DNA of 64,000 bases, from assembly GCF_003999975.1 (NCBI RefSeq), contig NZ_RJAC01000029.1:30138-94137 (forward strand), written 5' to 3'. Under the pieces are notes generated by a model. That model was not told where the DNA came from. It made no database searches and worked only from the letters and a program-made list of their open reading frames with translations. A program made the position numbers and the translations under genes. Positions 7,417 through 16,353 of the stretch are shown one piece after another. Position 1 is the first letter of the stretch, and every line of letters starts with the position of its first letter. Source of the stretch: Actinoplanes solisilvae (GTDB taxonomy: Bacteria; Actinomycetota; Actinomycetes; Mycobacteriales; Micromonosporaceae).

Positions 7417-9171
7417 ATGAGAAAGCTCATGTCGGCCGTGCTCGCCGCGGTCCTCGCGGCGCTGGTCCTCGGCCCGCCCCGGCAGGCCGCCGCCAAACCC
7501 GACGCGAACCCCGGGCCGCGCGACGTGATCGTCCACCTCTTCGAGTGGCCGTGGGCGTCGATCGCCTCGGAATGCACCAACGTGCTGGGCCCCAAGGGTT
7601 TCGGCGGCGTGCAGGTGTCGCCGCCGCAGGAGCACGTCGTGCTGCCGGGCGCCGGCTACCCGTGGTGGCAGGACTATCAGCCGGTCAGCTATCAGCTCGT
7701 GACCAGGCGCGGCGACCGGGCCGCGTTCGCGAACATGGTCAGCACCTGCCACGCGGCCGGCGTGAAGATCTACGTCGACGCGGTGATCAACCACATGGCG
7801 GGCGGGGCGTCCACGGGCAACGGCACCGCCGGATCGTCGTACAGCCACTACTCGTACCCGGCTGTGCCTTTCGGGACGAACGATTTCCACCACTGCGGGC
7901 GCAACGGCAACGACGACATCGCCAACTGGGGCGACCGATGGGAGATCCAGAACTGCGAACTGGTCGACCTTTCCGACCTCAAGACCGAAGCCGAGTACGT
8001 GCGGGGCAAGCTGGTCGCGTACCTCAATGATCTGATCTCGCTCGGCGTGGACGGTTTCCGGGTCGACGCGGCCAAGCACGTTCCGGTCGCCGACCTGCAG
8101 AACATCTACTCGCGGCTGAACGACACGCCGTACGTCTTCCAGGAGACGATCGAGGGCGGCGCCGGCGAGCCGAGCCCGACGGAGTACACGGGAATCGGTG
8201 ACGTGACCGAGTTCCGGTACGGCGATGTCGTCGGCACCGCGTTCCGTGACGGCAACCTGGCGAACCTGAACAACCTGCCGTCGCAGATGCTGCTCGCCGG
8301 CGGCGACGCGGTGGCGTTCATCGACAACCACGACACGCAGCGCAACGGAAGGGCGAAGCTGACCTACAAGGACGGCACCAACTACGCGCTGTCCGAGGCG
8401 TTCCTGCTGGCCTACCCGTACGGGACGCCCGCGGTCATGTCGTCGTTCACGTTCAGCAACCCGGAGGCGGGGCCGCCCGCGACCTCGAACGGCACGACGA
8501 CCGCGGTGAACTGTTCGTCCGGCTGGGCCTGCGAACACCGCTGGCGTACGACGGCCAACCTGGTCGGGTTCCGCACTGCGGCACACGGCACGGGCGTGAC
8601 GAACTGGTGGTCGAACGGCGGGAACCAGATCGCATTCGGGCGCGGCTCGAACGCGTACGCCGTCTTCAACCGCGGCGGTTCGCTGAGCCGCACGTTCAGC
8701 ACGTCACTGCCGGCGGGCACCTACTGCGACGTGGCGAACGGCGACGTCAACGGCCAGACCTGCACGGGTACGGCGTACACGGTCAACGCGTCGGGCCAGT
8801 TCACCGCGACCGTCCCGGCCAACGGCATGCTCGCGCTGCACATCAACGCGCGCACGACCGGCGGCGGCAACGGCTGCACCACAGTGGCTGTCACCTTCGC
8901 CGCCAACGCCACCACGGTCTGGGGCGAGAACGTCTTCGTCCTCGGCAACCGCGCCGAGCTGTCGAACTGGAACACCAGCGGCGGCCTGGCCCTGTCGTCG
9001 GCCACCTACCCGGTGTGGCGCGGCACGGTGAACCTGCCCGCGAACACCGCGGTCGAATACAAGTACGTCAAGAAGAACGGCTCGGTGGTCGCCTGGGAGT
9101 CGGGCGGCAACCGGACCCTGAACACGGGCACGGCCTGCACCCTCACCGTGAACGACTCGTGGCGTAACTGA
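7417..9171 (+). CDS. Secreted GH13 alpha-amylase with C-terminal starch-binding domain
   Basis: 584 residues. The start at 7417 follows AAGGAGA and gives a normal signal peptide (MRKL, hydrophobic core, cleavage near AAA at residues 24-26). The GH13 barrel shows conserved regions I (DAVINH, 121-126), II (GFRVDAAKH, nucleophile D217), III (FQETI, acid/base E243) and IV (FIDNHD, D306). A C-terminal CBM20-like domain occupies about 487-584 (TTVWGENVFVLGNRAELSNW and the later PVWRGTVNLP). It hydrolyses internal alpha-1,4 bonds of starch outside the cell. Architecture and length match Streptomyces-type amylases. MalR-like palindromes upstream suggest maltose induction and glucose repression. Confidence 0.96.
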   Translation: MRKLMSAVLAAVLAALVLGPPRQAAAKPDANPGPRDVIVHLFEWPWASIASECTNVLGPKGFGGVQVSPPQEHVVLPGAGYPWWQDYQPVSYQLVTRRGDRAAFANMVSTCHAAGVKIYVDAVINHMAGGASTGNGTAGSSYSHYSYPAVPFGTNDFHHCGRNGNDDIANWGDRWEIQNCELVDLSDLKTEAEYVRGKLVAYLNDLISLGVDGFRVDAAKHVPVADLQNIYSRLNDTPYVFQETIEGGAGEPSPTEYTGIGDVTEFRYGDVVGTAFRDGNLANLNNLPSQMLLAGGDAVAFIDNHDTQRNGRAKLTYKDGTNYALSEAFLLAYPYGTPAVMSSFTFSNPEAGPPATSNGTTTAVNCSSGWACEHRWRTTANLVGFRTAAHGTGVTNWWSNGGNQIAFGRGSNAYAVFNRGGSLSRTFSTSLPAGTYCDVANGDVNGQTCTGTAYTVNASGQFTATVPANGMLALHINARTTGGGNGCTTVAVTFAANATTVWGENVFVLGNRAELSNWNTSGGLALSSATYPVWRGTVNLPANTAVEYKYVKKNGSVVAWESGGNRTLNTGTACTLTVNDSWRN

Positions 9172-9198
9172 CCATCGGCCTCGGGGCCCGGGTTCTCC

Positions 9199-9960
9199 TC
9201 AGATGACCTCGGGCTCCCAGGCCGCGAGCAGGTCGAAGATGCCCGCGTCACCCTCGATTTTCAGCGACGTGGCCGGGACCCGGCCGTAGAGCGCCAGTAC
9301 CAGCTCACCGGCCGTGCCACGGAACGAGGCGTCGGCCCGTTCGTCGCCGCCGCGGGTGACCCGCACCCCGTCAGCGGCGAGCGAAAGCCGCCAGGACGGC
9401 GCCTCGACAGCGTCGTAGACGACAACCGCAGGTTCGTACGGCCATCTGTACGGCCCCGCGCAGCACGTCGACAGGAACTCGTCGACGCCGTCGAGCGCCA
9501 CGTCCTCGGGCAGCGGCTGCGGGGCGCCGGCGGTGAGCTGGGCGTCGTACGTGTGGACCGCGACCTGCTGAAGCTGATGGCGGGCGACCGCGCCGGCCGT
9601 CTGCGGCGACTGCGACCCACCCCACCAGGTCCAGCAGCCGCGGTCCGGCCCGGCCTCGCGCAACGCGTCCTGCAGCAGCTCGGTCGACTCGGCCAGCCAG
9701 GCCAGCAACGCCTCCCGTTCCCGCGGCGCGGGCGCGACGTCTACGGGCGCGGCCTTGGCGTCGGCGGGCCCGGCGGCCACGGTGGCGGCCCAGGCGCGGC
9801 GGCCTTCACCCAGGTGTTCCGCCAGGTCGAACAGCGTCCACTCGGGGCACGTCGGCACCTGCGCGTCGAGGCTGGGCGCCGAGCCGATGGCAGCTCGGAA
9901 CGCGGCCGACCTCTCGTCAATCAAGCGCAGTAGGTCGTCGAACTCGAGCGTCATCGTCAC
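9199..9960 (-). CDS. Maleylpyruvate-isomerase-family, mycothiol-dependent-type protein
   Basis: 253 residues with the MDMPI N-terminal domain (DinB-like bundle, about 1-150) and a C-terminal domain. Visible family features are CPEWTLFDLAEHLG near residue 38, with the metal-site histidine in AEHLG, and ARHQLQQVAVHTYDAQ around 126-141 carrying further candidate ligand histidines. The family uses mycothiol as cofactor or is annotated by similarity to mycothiol-dependent maleylpyruvate isomerase; the real substrate is unknown. Either of two in-frame ATGs (9960 or 9954) could start it. Confidence 0.85.
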   Translation of the reverse strand: MTMTLEFDDLLRLIDERSAAFRAAIGSAPSLDAQVPTCPEWTLFDLAEHLGEGRRAWAATVAAGPADAKAAPVDVAPAPREREALLAWLAESTELLQDALREAGPDRGCWTWWGGSQSPQTAGAVARHQLQQVAVHTYDAQLTAGAPQPLPEDVALDGVDEFLSTCCAGPYRWPYEPAVVVYDAVEAPSWRLSLAADGVRVTRGGDERADASFRGTAGELVLALYGRVPATSLKIEGDAGIFDLLAAWEPEVI

Positions 9961-10041
9961 CCGCTTTGTCTATCACCGCGGTCAAACGTTTTCCGGGCCG
10001 GGCAATCGACCGGGGCCCGCACCGAAAGGTTGGACGGGCCC

Positions 10042-10117
10042 CGGTCCGCGTCAGGACGCGACCACCCGCAAGGCGAACTCGGTCCGCGTCAGGACGCGAC
10101 CACCCGCAAGGCGAACT
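10042..10117. repeat. Two tandem copies of a 38-bp unit at a gene 3' end
   Basis: Positions 10042-10079 and 10080-10117 are identical 38-bp units. The second copy holds the last codons and stop of the GNAT gene (FALRVVAS-stop on the minus strand); the first is the same sequence duplicated downstream of the stop. Confidence 0.9.
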
Positions 10118-11027
10118 GGTGATAGCCGAGTCGTTCGAAAGCGGCCGCCATCGGCGTGTTCGTGCTGTCGGTGTCGGCCCGGATCGTGGCCGCGCCGTCC
10201 TCGGCCAGCAGATGGGTGATCTCGGCGAGCAGGTCGTCGGAGTACCCATGCCCGCGCTGTGCCGGCACCACGCCGAGGTAACCGACCACCGGCCCGCCCG
10301 CGTTGGCCGATGGCAGGGCGCACCCGACCAGCGCGCCCGTCTTGTCGTGGGCGAGCCGCCACCGCTCGCGCGGACCCGGCATCGACCGGTATCCGGCCAC
10401 ATCCTCGACGGCGTGCGCGCGGGCGCCGACCCGGGCCACGCCTTCCCGGGTGGCCACGTCGAGACTGCCGACCGAGATCTGCTCGAAGATGTCGACGAAC
10501 GCTTCGTCGTCGGCCGGCGTGAACGTCAGGCGTTCCGAGCGTGCCGGCAACGGCGAGGCGCTCGTCCATTCGTACCGGGGACGCTCGGTGACGGTTGTGA
10601 GCCCGGCCTCGGCGGCCGCCGCCAAGCGGATGGTGATCGCGGGGTCGTGGCGGCGTTCGGGCTGGGTGAAGATGTGGTACTCGGCCGGTGGCGGCACTTT
10701 CCGGATGAGCTCGGCCCACAGCGGAACCGGGTCGGGAACCGCCGCCCACAGGCGGTCGAGGGCCAACGGCCTTTCCCCATCCGGGAATCCCCACCAAACG
10801 GCAAGTCCGGCGAGCGTGTCACCCTCGAGGGCGAGCCACGTCCACTCGTGCCGATAGCTGCCGTCGCGCAGGAAGTCGACGAACCGTTCCCGGGTCGTGG
10901 TGTCGACGGACGGCTCGGAAAGACAGGTCAGAACGCGGTCGAGATCGGACTCGACCATGGTGCGGAACAACAACGAAACCTCCAGGCAGAAACCGTTGAG
11001 CTGAACACGGCGCTCCTCCCTCCTCAT
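10089..11027 (-). CDS. GNAT-family N-acetyltransferase
   Basis: Up to 312 residues with two GNAT-like halves. The C-terminal half has the acetyl-CoA pyrophosphate-binding motif in VVPAQRGHGYSDDLLAEI (about residues 253-270) and a terminal AFERLGYHQFAL typical of the last GNAT strand. The N-terminal half (from about FRTMVESDLDRV) has no clear acetyl-CoA motif and is probably a degenerate or substrate domain. The substrate is unknown. The start is uncertain: the first in-frame ATG (11027) is given, but one at 10958 is possible. The 3' end is duplicated in tandem downstream of the stop. Confidence 0.85.
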   Translation of the reverse strand: MRREERRVQLNGFCLEVSLLFRTMVESDLDRVLTCLSEPSVDTTTRERFVDFLRDGSYRHEWTWLALEGDTLAGLAVWWGFPDGERPLALDRLWAAVPDPVPLWAELIRKVPPPAEYHIFTQPERRHDPAITIRLAAAAEAGLTTVTERPRYEWTSASPLPARSERLTFTPADDEAFVDIFEQISVGSLDVATREGVARVGARAHAVEDVAGYRSMPGPRERWRLAHDKTGALVGCALPSANAGGPVVGYLGVVPAQRGHGYSDDLLAEITHLLAEDGAATIRADTDSTNTPMAAAFERLGYHQFALRVVAS

Positions 11028-11048
11028 CGTCGTTCGCTGACCGCGCCA

Positions 11049-11888
11049 TCATGCCAGAGCCGGCGCCCCGATGATCGACAGCAGTCGCAGTTTCTCGTAG
11101 CTGTCGGTGCCCGGCACCGCGGTGTAGACCAGCAGCAGGTGCGACTGCACCGGGTCGATCAGCGCCTGACAGTTCAGCTCCAGCAGCCCGACCTCCGGGT
11201 GCAGGAAACGTTTGACCTCGTGTGGATAGAGACCGATCTCGTGCTCCTCCCACAGCGCCCGGAACTCGTCGCTGCCCGCCAGCAGCAGGTCGGCCAGGTG
11301 CGCGGCCCGGGAGCCCAGCCCGTGCCGGGTGGCGACCGCCCGCGCCCCCGACGCGAACATCCGCGAGAGGAAGGCGTGGTCCTCGGGCGCGTAGAGCGCG
11401 CGGGTCGCCGGGTCGGTGAACCACCGGTAGCCGATGCTGCGGGCCGGTCCACTGAACCGGGTCGCGTCGCCGGTGAGCGCGACACTCAGCGCGTTCTGCC
11501 GCAGCGTCTCCCCCAGCTCGGTCACGATCTCGGCCGGCGTGTCGTCGAGGCGGTCGAAGACCCGCAGCATCCCCGGGCTGATGTGCTCCCCCACGGCCGT
11601 ACGTATGGGTGGCTCGTGCCCGGCCAGCCGGAACAGATGGTCGCGTTCGTCGAGTGACAGGTGCAGCCCCTGCGCGATCGACGCCAGCATCTGCGCGGAC
11701 GGCTGCGGCCCGCGCTCGCGTTCGAGCCGCGCGTAGTAGTCGGTCGACATGTGGCACAGCGACGCCACCTCCTCGCGGCGCAGCCCGGCCGTCCGCCGCC
11801 GGCGCCCACGCGGAAGCCCGACATCCTCGGGTTGCAGCACCTCTCGCCGGCGTCGCAGGAACTCCGCCAGCCCGGTCCGATCGATCAC
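11049..11888 (-). CDS. XRE-family regulator with MmyB-like ligand-binding domain (copy 1)
   Basis: 279 residues from a GTG start preceded by GGAAAGGGG. An N-terminal XRE helix-turn-helix (about 25-85; RTAGLRREEVASLCHMSTDYYARLERE) is followed by a PAS-like MmyB domain (about 100-270), proposed in this family to bind a small lipid or aromatic ligand. It diverges from an SDR gene at 12057; the same arrangement recurs at 29.2-31.2 kb with a paralogous pair. Regulators of this type usually control the divergent oxidoreductase. Confidence 0.92.
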   Translation of the reverse strand: MIDRTGLAEFLRRRREVLQPEDVGLPRGRRRRTAGLRREEVASLCHMSTDYYARLERERGPQPSAQMLASIAQGLHLSLDERDHLFRLAGHEPPIRTAVGEHISPGMLRVFDRLDDTPAEIVTELGETLRQNALSVALTGDATRFSGPARSIGYRWFTDPATRALYAPEDHAFLSRMFASGARAVATRHGLGSRAAHLADLLLAGSDEFRALWEEHEIGLYPHEVKRFLHPEVGLLELNCQALIDPVQSHLLLVYTAVPGTDSYEKLRLLSIIGAPALA

Positions 11889-11952
11889 GCCACGCCCCTT
11901 TCCTTCGGTGCTGGCTCGTTTCTATCCCCTGCTCAGCCCCGCAGCCAGGACC

Positions 11953-11971
11953 TGAGAATCCCCCCTTCTCA
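11953..11971. promoter_or_regulatory. Inverted repeat between MmyB-type regulator and SDR, candidate operator
   Basis: TGAGAA (11953-11958) and TTCTCA (11966-11971) form a perfect 6-bp inverted repeat across a 7-bp C-rich spacer, in the 168-bp divergent region. Length and location fit an operator, but the arms are short and the assignment is weak. Confidence 0.35.
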
Positions 11972-12056
11972 TCCTCGGATCACCAGGCCGTTGTTGCCAT
12001 CGCCGCCAAGCCCGAACCTCGAAGACACACCCGTTCAGCGCAGGAGAGGCGAGCCC

Positions 12057-12983
12057 ATGCCACGAGGATCATTCGACATCACCGTTCCCGACCTGTCCGG
12101 CAAGCGGGCGGTCGTCACCGGCGCGAGCGACGGCGTCGGGCTGCGCCTCGCCGCGCGACTGGCCGCGGCCGGCGCCGACGTCGTGCTCCCGGTTCGCAAC
12201 CCTCGAAAGGGCGAAGAGGCCCTCGAACGCATCGGAAGCCCCAACGTGTCACTCCGAGCGCTCGACCTCTCGTCGCTCGACTCGGTGGCGGCCCTCGGCG
12301 AGACGCTGCGCGCCGAGGGCCGCCCGATCCACATCCTCGTCAACAACGCCGGCGTCATGACCCCGCCCGACCGCCAGACGACCGCCGACGGCTTCGAGCT
12401 GCAGTTCGGCACCAACCACCTCGGTCATTTCGCGCTCGTCGCCCACCTGCTCCCCCTGTTGCGCGCCGGCCACGCCCGCGTCACCTCACAGATCAGCATC
12501 GCCGCGAACCAGGGCGCCATCAACTGGCCCGATCTGAACTGGGAACGTTCCTACAACGGCTCCCGCGCCTACAGCCAGTCCAAGATCGCGTTCGGCCTCT
12601 TCGCCCTCGAACTGGCCCGCCGCAGCCAGGAGGACGGCTGGGGCATCACCAGCAACCTCTCCCACCCCGGCGTCGCTCCCACCAACCTGCTGGCCGCCCG
12701 TCCCGAGGTCAACCGAGCCAAAGACACCGTGGGCGTACGAATCATTCGGGCGCTTTCGTCCCTAGGCGTCCTGGTCGGCACGGTCGAAACAGCTCTATTG
12801 CCCGCGCTCCTGGCAGCCACGACCCCCGACGCGGCCCCGTTCTACGGCCCGAGCGGCCCGGCCCACCTCGGCGGCCCGCCCGCCGAACAGAAGCTCTACT
12901 CCCGCCTGCGCGACCCCGAGGAGGCCGAGCGCGTCTGGCAGATCTCCGAGGAACTCACGAAGGTGTCCTACGCCCTCGCCTAG
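12057..12983 (+). CDS. Short-chain dehydrogenase/reductase (retinol-dehydrogenase-like)
   Basis: 308 residues from the ATG at 12057, preceded by CAGGAGAGG. The Rossmann fold shows TGASDGVG (NADP(H) loop, about residues 18-25), NNAG in ILVNNAGVM, and the catalytic tyrosine and lysine in YSQSK; the preceding serine lies in SQISIAA. It would oxidise or reduce an alcohol/carbonyl in the cytoplasm; the substrate is unknown. It pairs with the divergent MmyB-type regulator and is paralogous to the SDR at 30245-31150. Confidence 0.93.
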   Translation: MPRGSFDITVPDLSGKRAVVTGASDGVGLRLAARLAAAGADVVLPVRNPRKGEEALERIGSPNVSLRALDLSSLDSVAALGETLRAEGRPIHILVNNAGVMTPPDRQTTADGFELQFGTNHLGHFALVAHLLPLLRAGHARVTSQISIAANQGAINWPDLNWERSYNGSRAYSQSKIAFGLFALELARRSQEDGWGITSNLSHPGVAPTNLLAARPEVNRAKDTVGVRIIRALSSLGVLVGTVETALLPALLAATTPDAAPFYGPSGPAHLGGPPAEQKLYSRLRDPEEAERVWQISEELTKVSYALA

Positions 12984-13034
12984 CGGCTGCGAGCCGCTCG
13001 TACCCGTTGCGCCCTCGCGGGGCGTTCGCGCCCC

Positions 13035-13102
13035 AACGTCCGGTGACGCCGTCGATCTGGCGCGCTTCAACGCCCGGTCGCGCCGTCGATCTGTTCGCGC
13101 AG
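13035..13102. repeat. Diverged tandem duplication at the DinB gene 3' end
   Basis: The DinB 3' end (aacgcccggtcgcgcc from 13069) is preceded 34 bp away by a similar unit (aacgtccggtgacgcc from 13035); both continue with gtcgatctg. It resembles the exact 38-bp duplication after the GNAT gene, but here the copies differ at several bases. Confidence 0.6.
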
Positions 13103-13582
13103 AATGTCGGCGTGACCCGCGTGCCGCCCGGTCTCCTCGATCAGGTGCACCAGCGCCCAGCGCATCGACGGTGCTAACCCGCGCCCCGGCACCCGAGGCG
13201 CGTCCGCCGCCAGATCCACGCAGCTCTCGATCACCCGGTTGACCTGCTCATTTGTCTCCCGATAGGCGGCCAACAACCCGTCGGCCGTCTCGTCACGCCG
13301 TGGCCGCATGCTGCTGCGCATATTGCCCATCGGCTCGCCCAGAAAGTAGAAGCGCTCCACGCACGTCAAATGCTTGATCAGCCCGAGCAGGTTCGTTCCC
13401 GAGGCCACGCCGCCCGCCCGCACCTGCGGTTCCGGCACGTCGACAACTTTGCCCGCGATCGACTCCCGCAGATAGTCGAGGAACCCGAGCAGGGTCGCCT
13501 TCTCATCACCCCCGGTCCACGGCGGCCCGGTGTCCTTGGCACGTCGCCTGCGCACAACCCGCTCGTTCGCCGTCGTGTCCAT
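13067..13582 (-). CDS. DinB / DUF664 family protein
   Basis: 171 residues from the ATG at 13582. The four-helix DinB bundle is recognisable: LLGLIKHLTCVERFYFLG (about 66-83, first metal histidine), then MRWALVHLIEETGRHAGHADILRE (about 139-162; quoted as motif H-x3-H near the end), giving a likely three-histidine metal site. Related proteins include mycothiol- or bacillithiol-dependent transferases and enzymes of unknown role. A paralogous protein of the same family is encoded at 63303-63884. No operon partner is evident. Confidence 0.85.
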   Translation of the reverse strand: MDTTANERVVRRRRAKDTGPPWTGGDEKATLLGFLDYLRESIAGKVVDVPEPQVRAGGVASGTNLLGLIKHLTCVERFYFLGEPMGNMRSSMRPRRDETADGLLAAYRETNEQVNRVIESCVDLAADAPRVPGRGLAPSMRWALVHLIEETGRHAGHADILREQIDGATGR

Positions 13583-13709
13583 CCGTCGCCACCCCTCTCC
13601 CGGTCGCTCGACCCGACCCGGCCCAGCATCACAACCCTCGTCGAGCATCACCAGAAACCTTGCTGATTCCGCAAAACGAGCCCGGCGAACCGGTCCGTAG
13701 GCTGCCCCC

Positions 13710-15542
13710 GTGCTCAACGGCCTCGACGAGATCGTCTGGAAAGACCTGTCCCACGCCTACGGCAGCGCCCAAGACACGCCCGATTTGCTCCGCCGGGCAG
13801 CCTCCGAAGACGGCGCGACAGCCGCCAAGGCGATCTCCGACCTGCACGGCAGCCTCTTCCACCAGGGCACGGTTTACCCGGCTACGGTGGCCGCGGTGCC
13901 CTTCCTCGCCGAGTTCGCCGCCCACGCGCCCCGCCGCCGCCACGAATTCGCCCTGATGCTGGGCATGCTGGCCGACGACCACCACGCGTACGGCGACGAG
14001 TTCGCCGACGTCCGTTCCGCAGTCGCAGCCCAGTCTGGGCTCCTGGCCGGCCTGCTCGACGACCCCGAGCCTTCGGTCCGCGCAGCGGCGGCCTACGCCA
14101 CGGCGACCGCGGGTGTGACCCCCGACGTGCTGTGGCGGCGCTGGCCAGTGGAGAACGACCCGGCCGTACGGGCGTCGCTGGCCTTGGCGTTGGCCGAGAC
14201 CTCTCCCGCCGCCGCCCGGCAACCGCTCGAAGAAAGCGCCGTCCGAGGCGAACCTCGCGTACGTGTCGCCTCCGCCGTGGCACTACTCCGCGCGGGGTTC
14301 GACTGGCCGGCGGGCACGGTTCCCGCCCTGGTCTCCGCGATCGACATCGGCGCGTCCATCGCGCACCCCTGGGTACGGGGTCCGGAGTGGCCGGTGGAGG
14401 TCGCCGTCTCGGCATCGACCCCGCTGGCGCGCGCACTTATCGAGCACATGCTGCGGTCTGACGCGGCGAGAACCCGTACGGCTGGGCTCTGGGCCTTGAG
14501 CGCCCGGTGCGACGCTCTGCGTTCAGCACCACCGATCTTCGTGCCTCTGATCACGCCGCTCCTGGACGACCCGGATCCCGCCGTTCACGAGGCGGCCATG
14601 AACGTCTTGCGTCGCGCGGGTGCCGCAGCCGCACAGTTCGCCAACGCGGTGGCCGCCGTCGCGGCCCGTTTCCCGGAAACAGCCGGAAACCGAGGCTTCA
14701 CCGTCGAATACCGAGCGGTCGAGACCCTCCACCGGCTCGGCGACCCTCGCTGGGTGAGCCCGGTGTGCGAAGCCGCCACCCGCGGCCACCAGCCCCGTTT
14801 CTCGTCCGGAGCGGTCCGATTCACGCCAGCGGTGTTGAACGCGATTCAGGCCCGTTTGAAGACCGATCCAGCAACCGCCGAAACCCTGGCCGGATCGGTG
14901 AGCCATTGGGGCGCGAACGCCGAACCTCTGCTTCCGGATCTGCTGGCCGCCTTCGACCACGCCGGTCCACGCATTGCCGAAACCCTTCTCGCGCTGGGCC
15001 ATGACGATCCCCGAGCCGTCCGCCATTGGGAGGCGAATGCGCGGACCGGTGACCTTCGAGCCGCCCTGGCCGTATTGCGACTGACCGGCAACCCCCAGGC
15101 GGTGCTCGACGCTCTGCACACCATCCTGGCCGGCGACGGCCGATCCCCGTCGACGCATCCCTCCGACATTGACAGGCTGGGCGACGCTCTGAAGCCGATG
15201 CTCCCGGTCGCGACCGCTTTGCTGACCGGCACGGCTGACCCGGTCCACCCCCGAAGTCGACCGTGTCAGTCCGCCGATCGAGGCCATCGAATGGTTCACC
15301 GCCGACGACGAGGAGGCGTTACGCCAGGACGGGTTGCCCCGGGCGGATTCGGCACCGAGGTCCTAGCTCGCGACGTCGTTGCTGCCGCAGTTGCCATCCG
15401 AGAGCGGAGACCCACAGGCAGATTCCTCCGCTATCCGCCTGGATGCCTTCAAGAACGACCCGGCGCAGGCCGTCGCGTGGATCGCGTCCACGCCGCCCAC
15501 CGCGACCTCAACTCCGTCCAGGTCCTGGTCGCCGACGGGTGA
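13710..15542 (+). CDS. HEAT-repeat protein with disturbed C-terminus
   Basis: From a GTG start, about 510 residues form helical HEAT-like repeats (for example DPEPSVRAAAAYATA, DPAVRASLALALAE, DPDPAVHEAAMNVLRRAG). The N-terminus, with HGSLFHQGTVYPATVAAVPFLAEF, is typical of actinobacterial HEAT proteins that act as scaffolds, some near toxin/immunity loci. After LLTGTADPVHP (about 15250) the frame turns into an arginine-rich stretch, while the next frame reads EVDRVSPPIEAIEWFTADDE and stops at 15366. That suggests a frameshift near 15250 and an original end near 15366; the last ~95 residues of the annotated frame are probably not native. Confidence 0.75.
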   Translation: MLNGLDEIVWKDLSHAYGSAQDTPDLLRRAASEDGATAAKAISDLHGSLFHQGTVYPATVAAVPFLAEFAAHAPRRRHEFALMLGMLADDHHAYGDEFADVRSAVAAQSGLLAGLLDDPEPSVRAAAAYATATAGVTPDVLWRRWPVENDPAVRASLALALAETSPAAARQPLEESAVRGEPRVRVASAVALLRAGFDWPAGTVPALVSAIDIGASIAHPWVRGPEWPVEVAVSASTPLARALIEHMLRSDAARTRTAGLWALSARCDALRSAPPIFVPLITPLLDDPDPAVHEAAMNVLRRAGAAAAQFANAVAAVAARFPETAGNRGFTVEYRAVETLHRLGDPRWVSPVCEAATRGHQPRFSSGAVRFTPAVLNAIQARLKTDPATAETLAGSVSHWGANAEPLLPDLLAAFDHAGPRIAETLLALGHDDPRAVRHWEANARTGDLRAALAVLRLTGNPQAVLDALHTILAGDGRSPSTHPSDIDRLGDALKPMLPVATALLTGTADPVHPRSRPCQSADRGHRMVHRRRRGGVTPGRVAPGGFGTEVLARDVVAAAVAIRERRPTGRFLRYPPGCLQERPGAGRRVDRVHAAHRDLNSVQVLVADG

Positions 15543-15683
15543 CGCCAACGTCAACCCTCCCGAAAACAGCGGATCGCGGCAGTGCACCGGGCTTCTTCAT
15601 CGTGTGAGGCGCGCATGGCTTGACGTCAGCCACAGCCTTGCGCCTGCCGGCAACCACCGTGTGCGGGGCGCGTAGGAGAGACG

Positions 15684-15851
15684 TCAGCGGACGCAGACCG
15701 CCGATCGCGCGATGCGGCCATCGCCCGCCTGCGTCACAAGTCCTCGGTCGCGGCGCGTGGCGAGCCGGTGCAGCTCCCGGGCGATGAGCAACTGGAGCCG
15801 GCCGGGCGGCAGGTCCGGCACCGCCGGAGCGCACGGCAGGGCCGAGTGCAT
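15684..15851 (-). CDS. Possible small ORF or gene remnant
   Basis: A 55-codon minus-strand frame beginning with MHSALPCAPAV and continuing with PPGRLQLLIARELHRLATRR has ordinary amino-acid composition, unlike the other frames nearby. No ribosome-binding site stands out and the frame is open upstream of the ATG, so it may be the 3' end of a lost gene. I do not recognise it. Confidence 0.25.
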   Translation of the reverse strand: MHSALPCAPAVPDLPPGRLQLLIARELHRLATRRDRGLVTQAGDGRIARSAVCVR

Positions 15852-16353
15852 GAGGCAAATGTGCGCGCCGATACGTATTGGCTGGTTCGCGGGTCGCGGA
15901 GAGATGCTGCACGAAGTCGAGCAGATGCGGGCGGGCGCACGCCATGGACGTCGGGTCAGAAATGCCTCACGGTCGTCATTGTCGCGCCGTGCGTCGAAGG
16001 CAGATTGCCATTCTAATTGGGCGTCGGACCGGGTACGTAGCCATTGAGATGATCTCGATCCTTAACTCTTACTCACACTCCACCAGTGCTCAGGCGCGCT
16101 CATGGGACTTCCTTCCTGTCGGTCGCCGTCAATAGCGACTGACGCTCAAGTTTCCGCATGCGATTGACGTAATTAGTAGATCGTTCGAGTGGCCACAACG
16201 GCCGCTCGATCGGGGTAGCCGTTCAGTACACCCGCCGTACGGCCGGGAAGTGAATCACCATTGGGCGAGGCCACGATCGGGTCCGGACTGCAAGGCGATG
16301 AGACTCTTGTCTCCGCCGGCAGCGAGCCCGGGCGGCCAGGAGAAACTGCCCCT
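15852..16353. other. Intergenic stretch without a recognisable gene
   Basis: About 500 bp of mixed composition, with a lower-GC patch around 16015-16180. No frame has a convincing protein and no RNA gene was seen. It opens the decayed accessory region and leads into the broken HelD-like gene. Confidence 0.5.
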
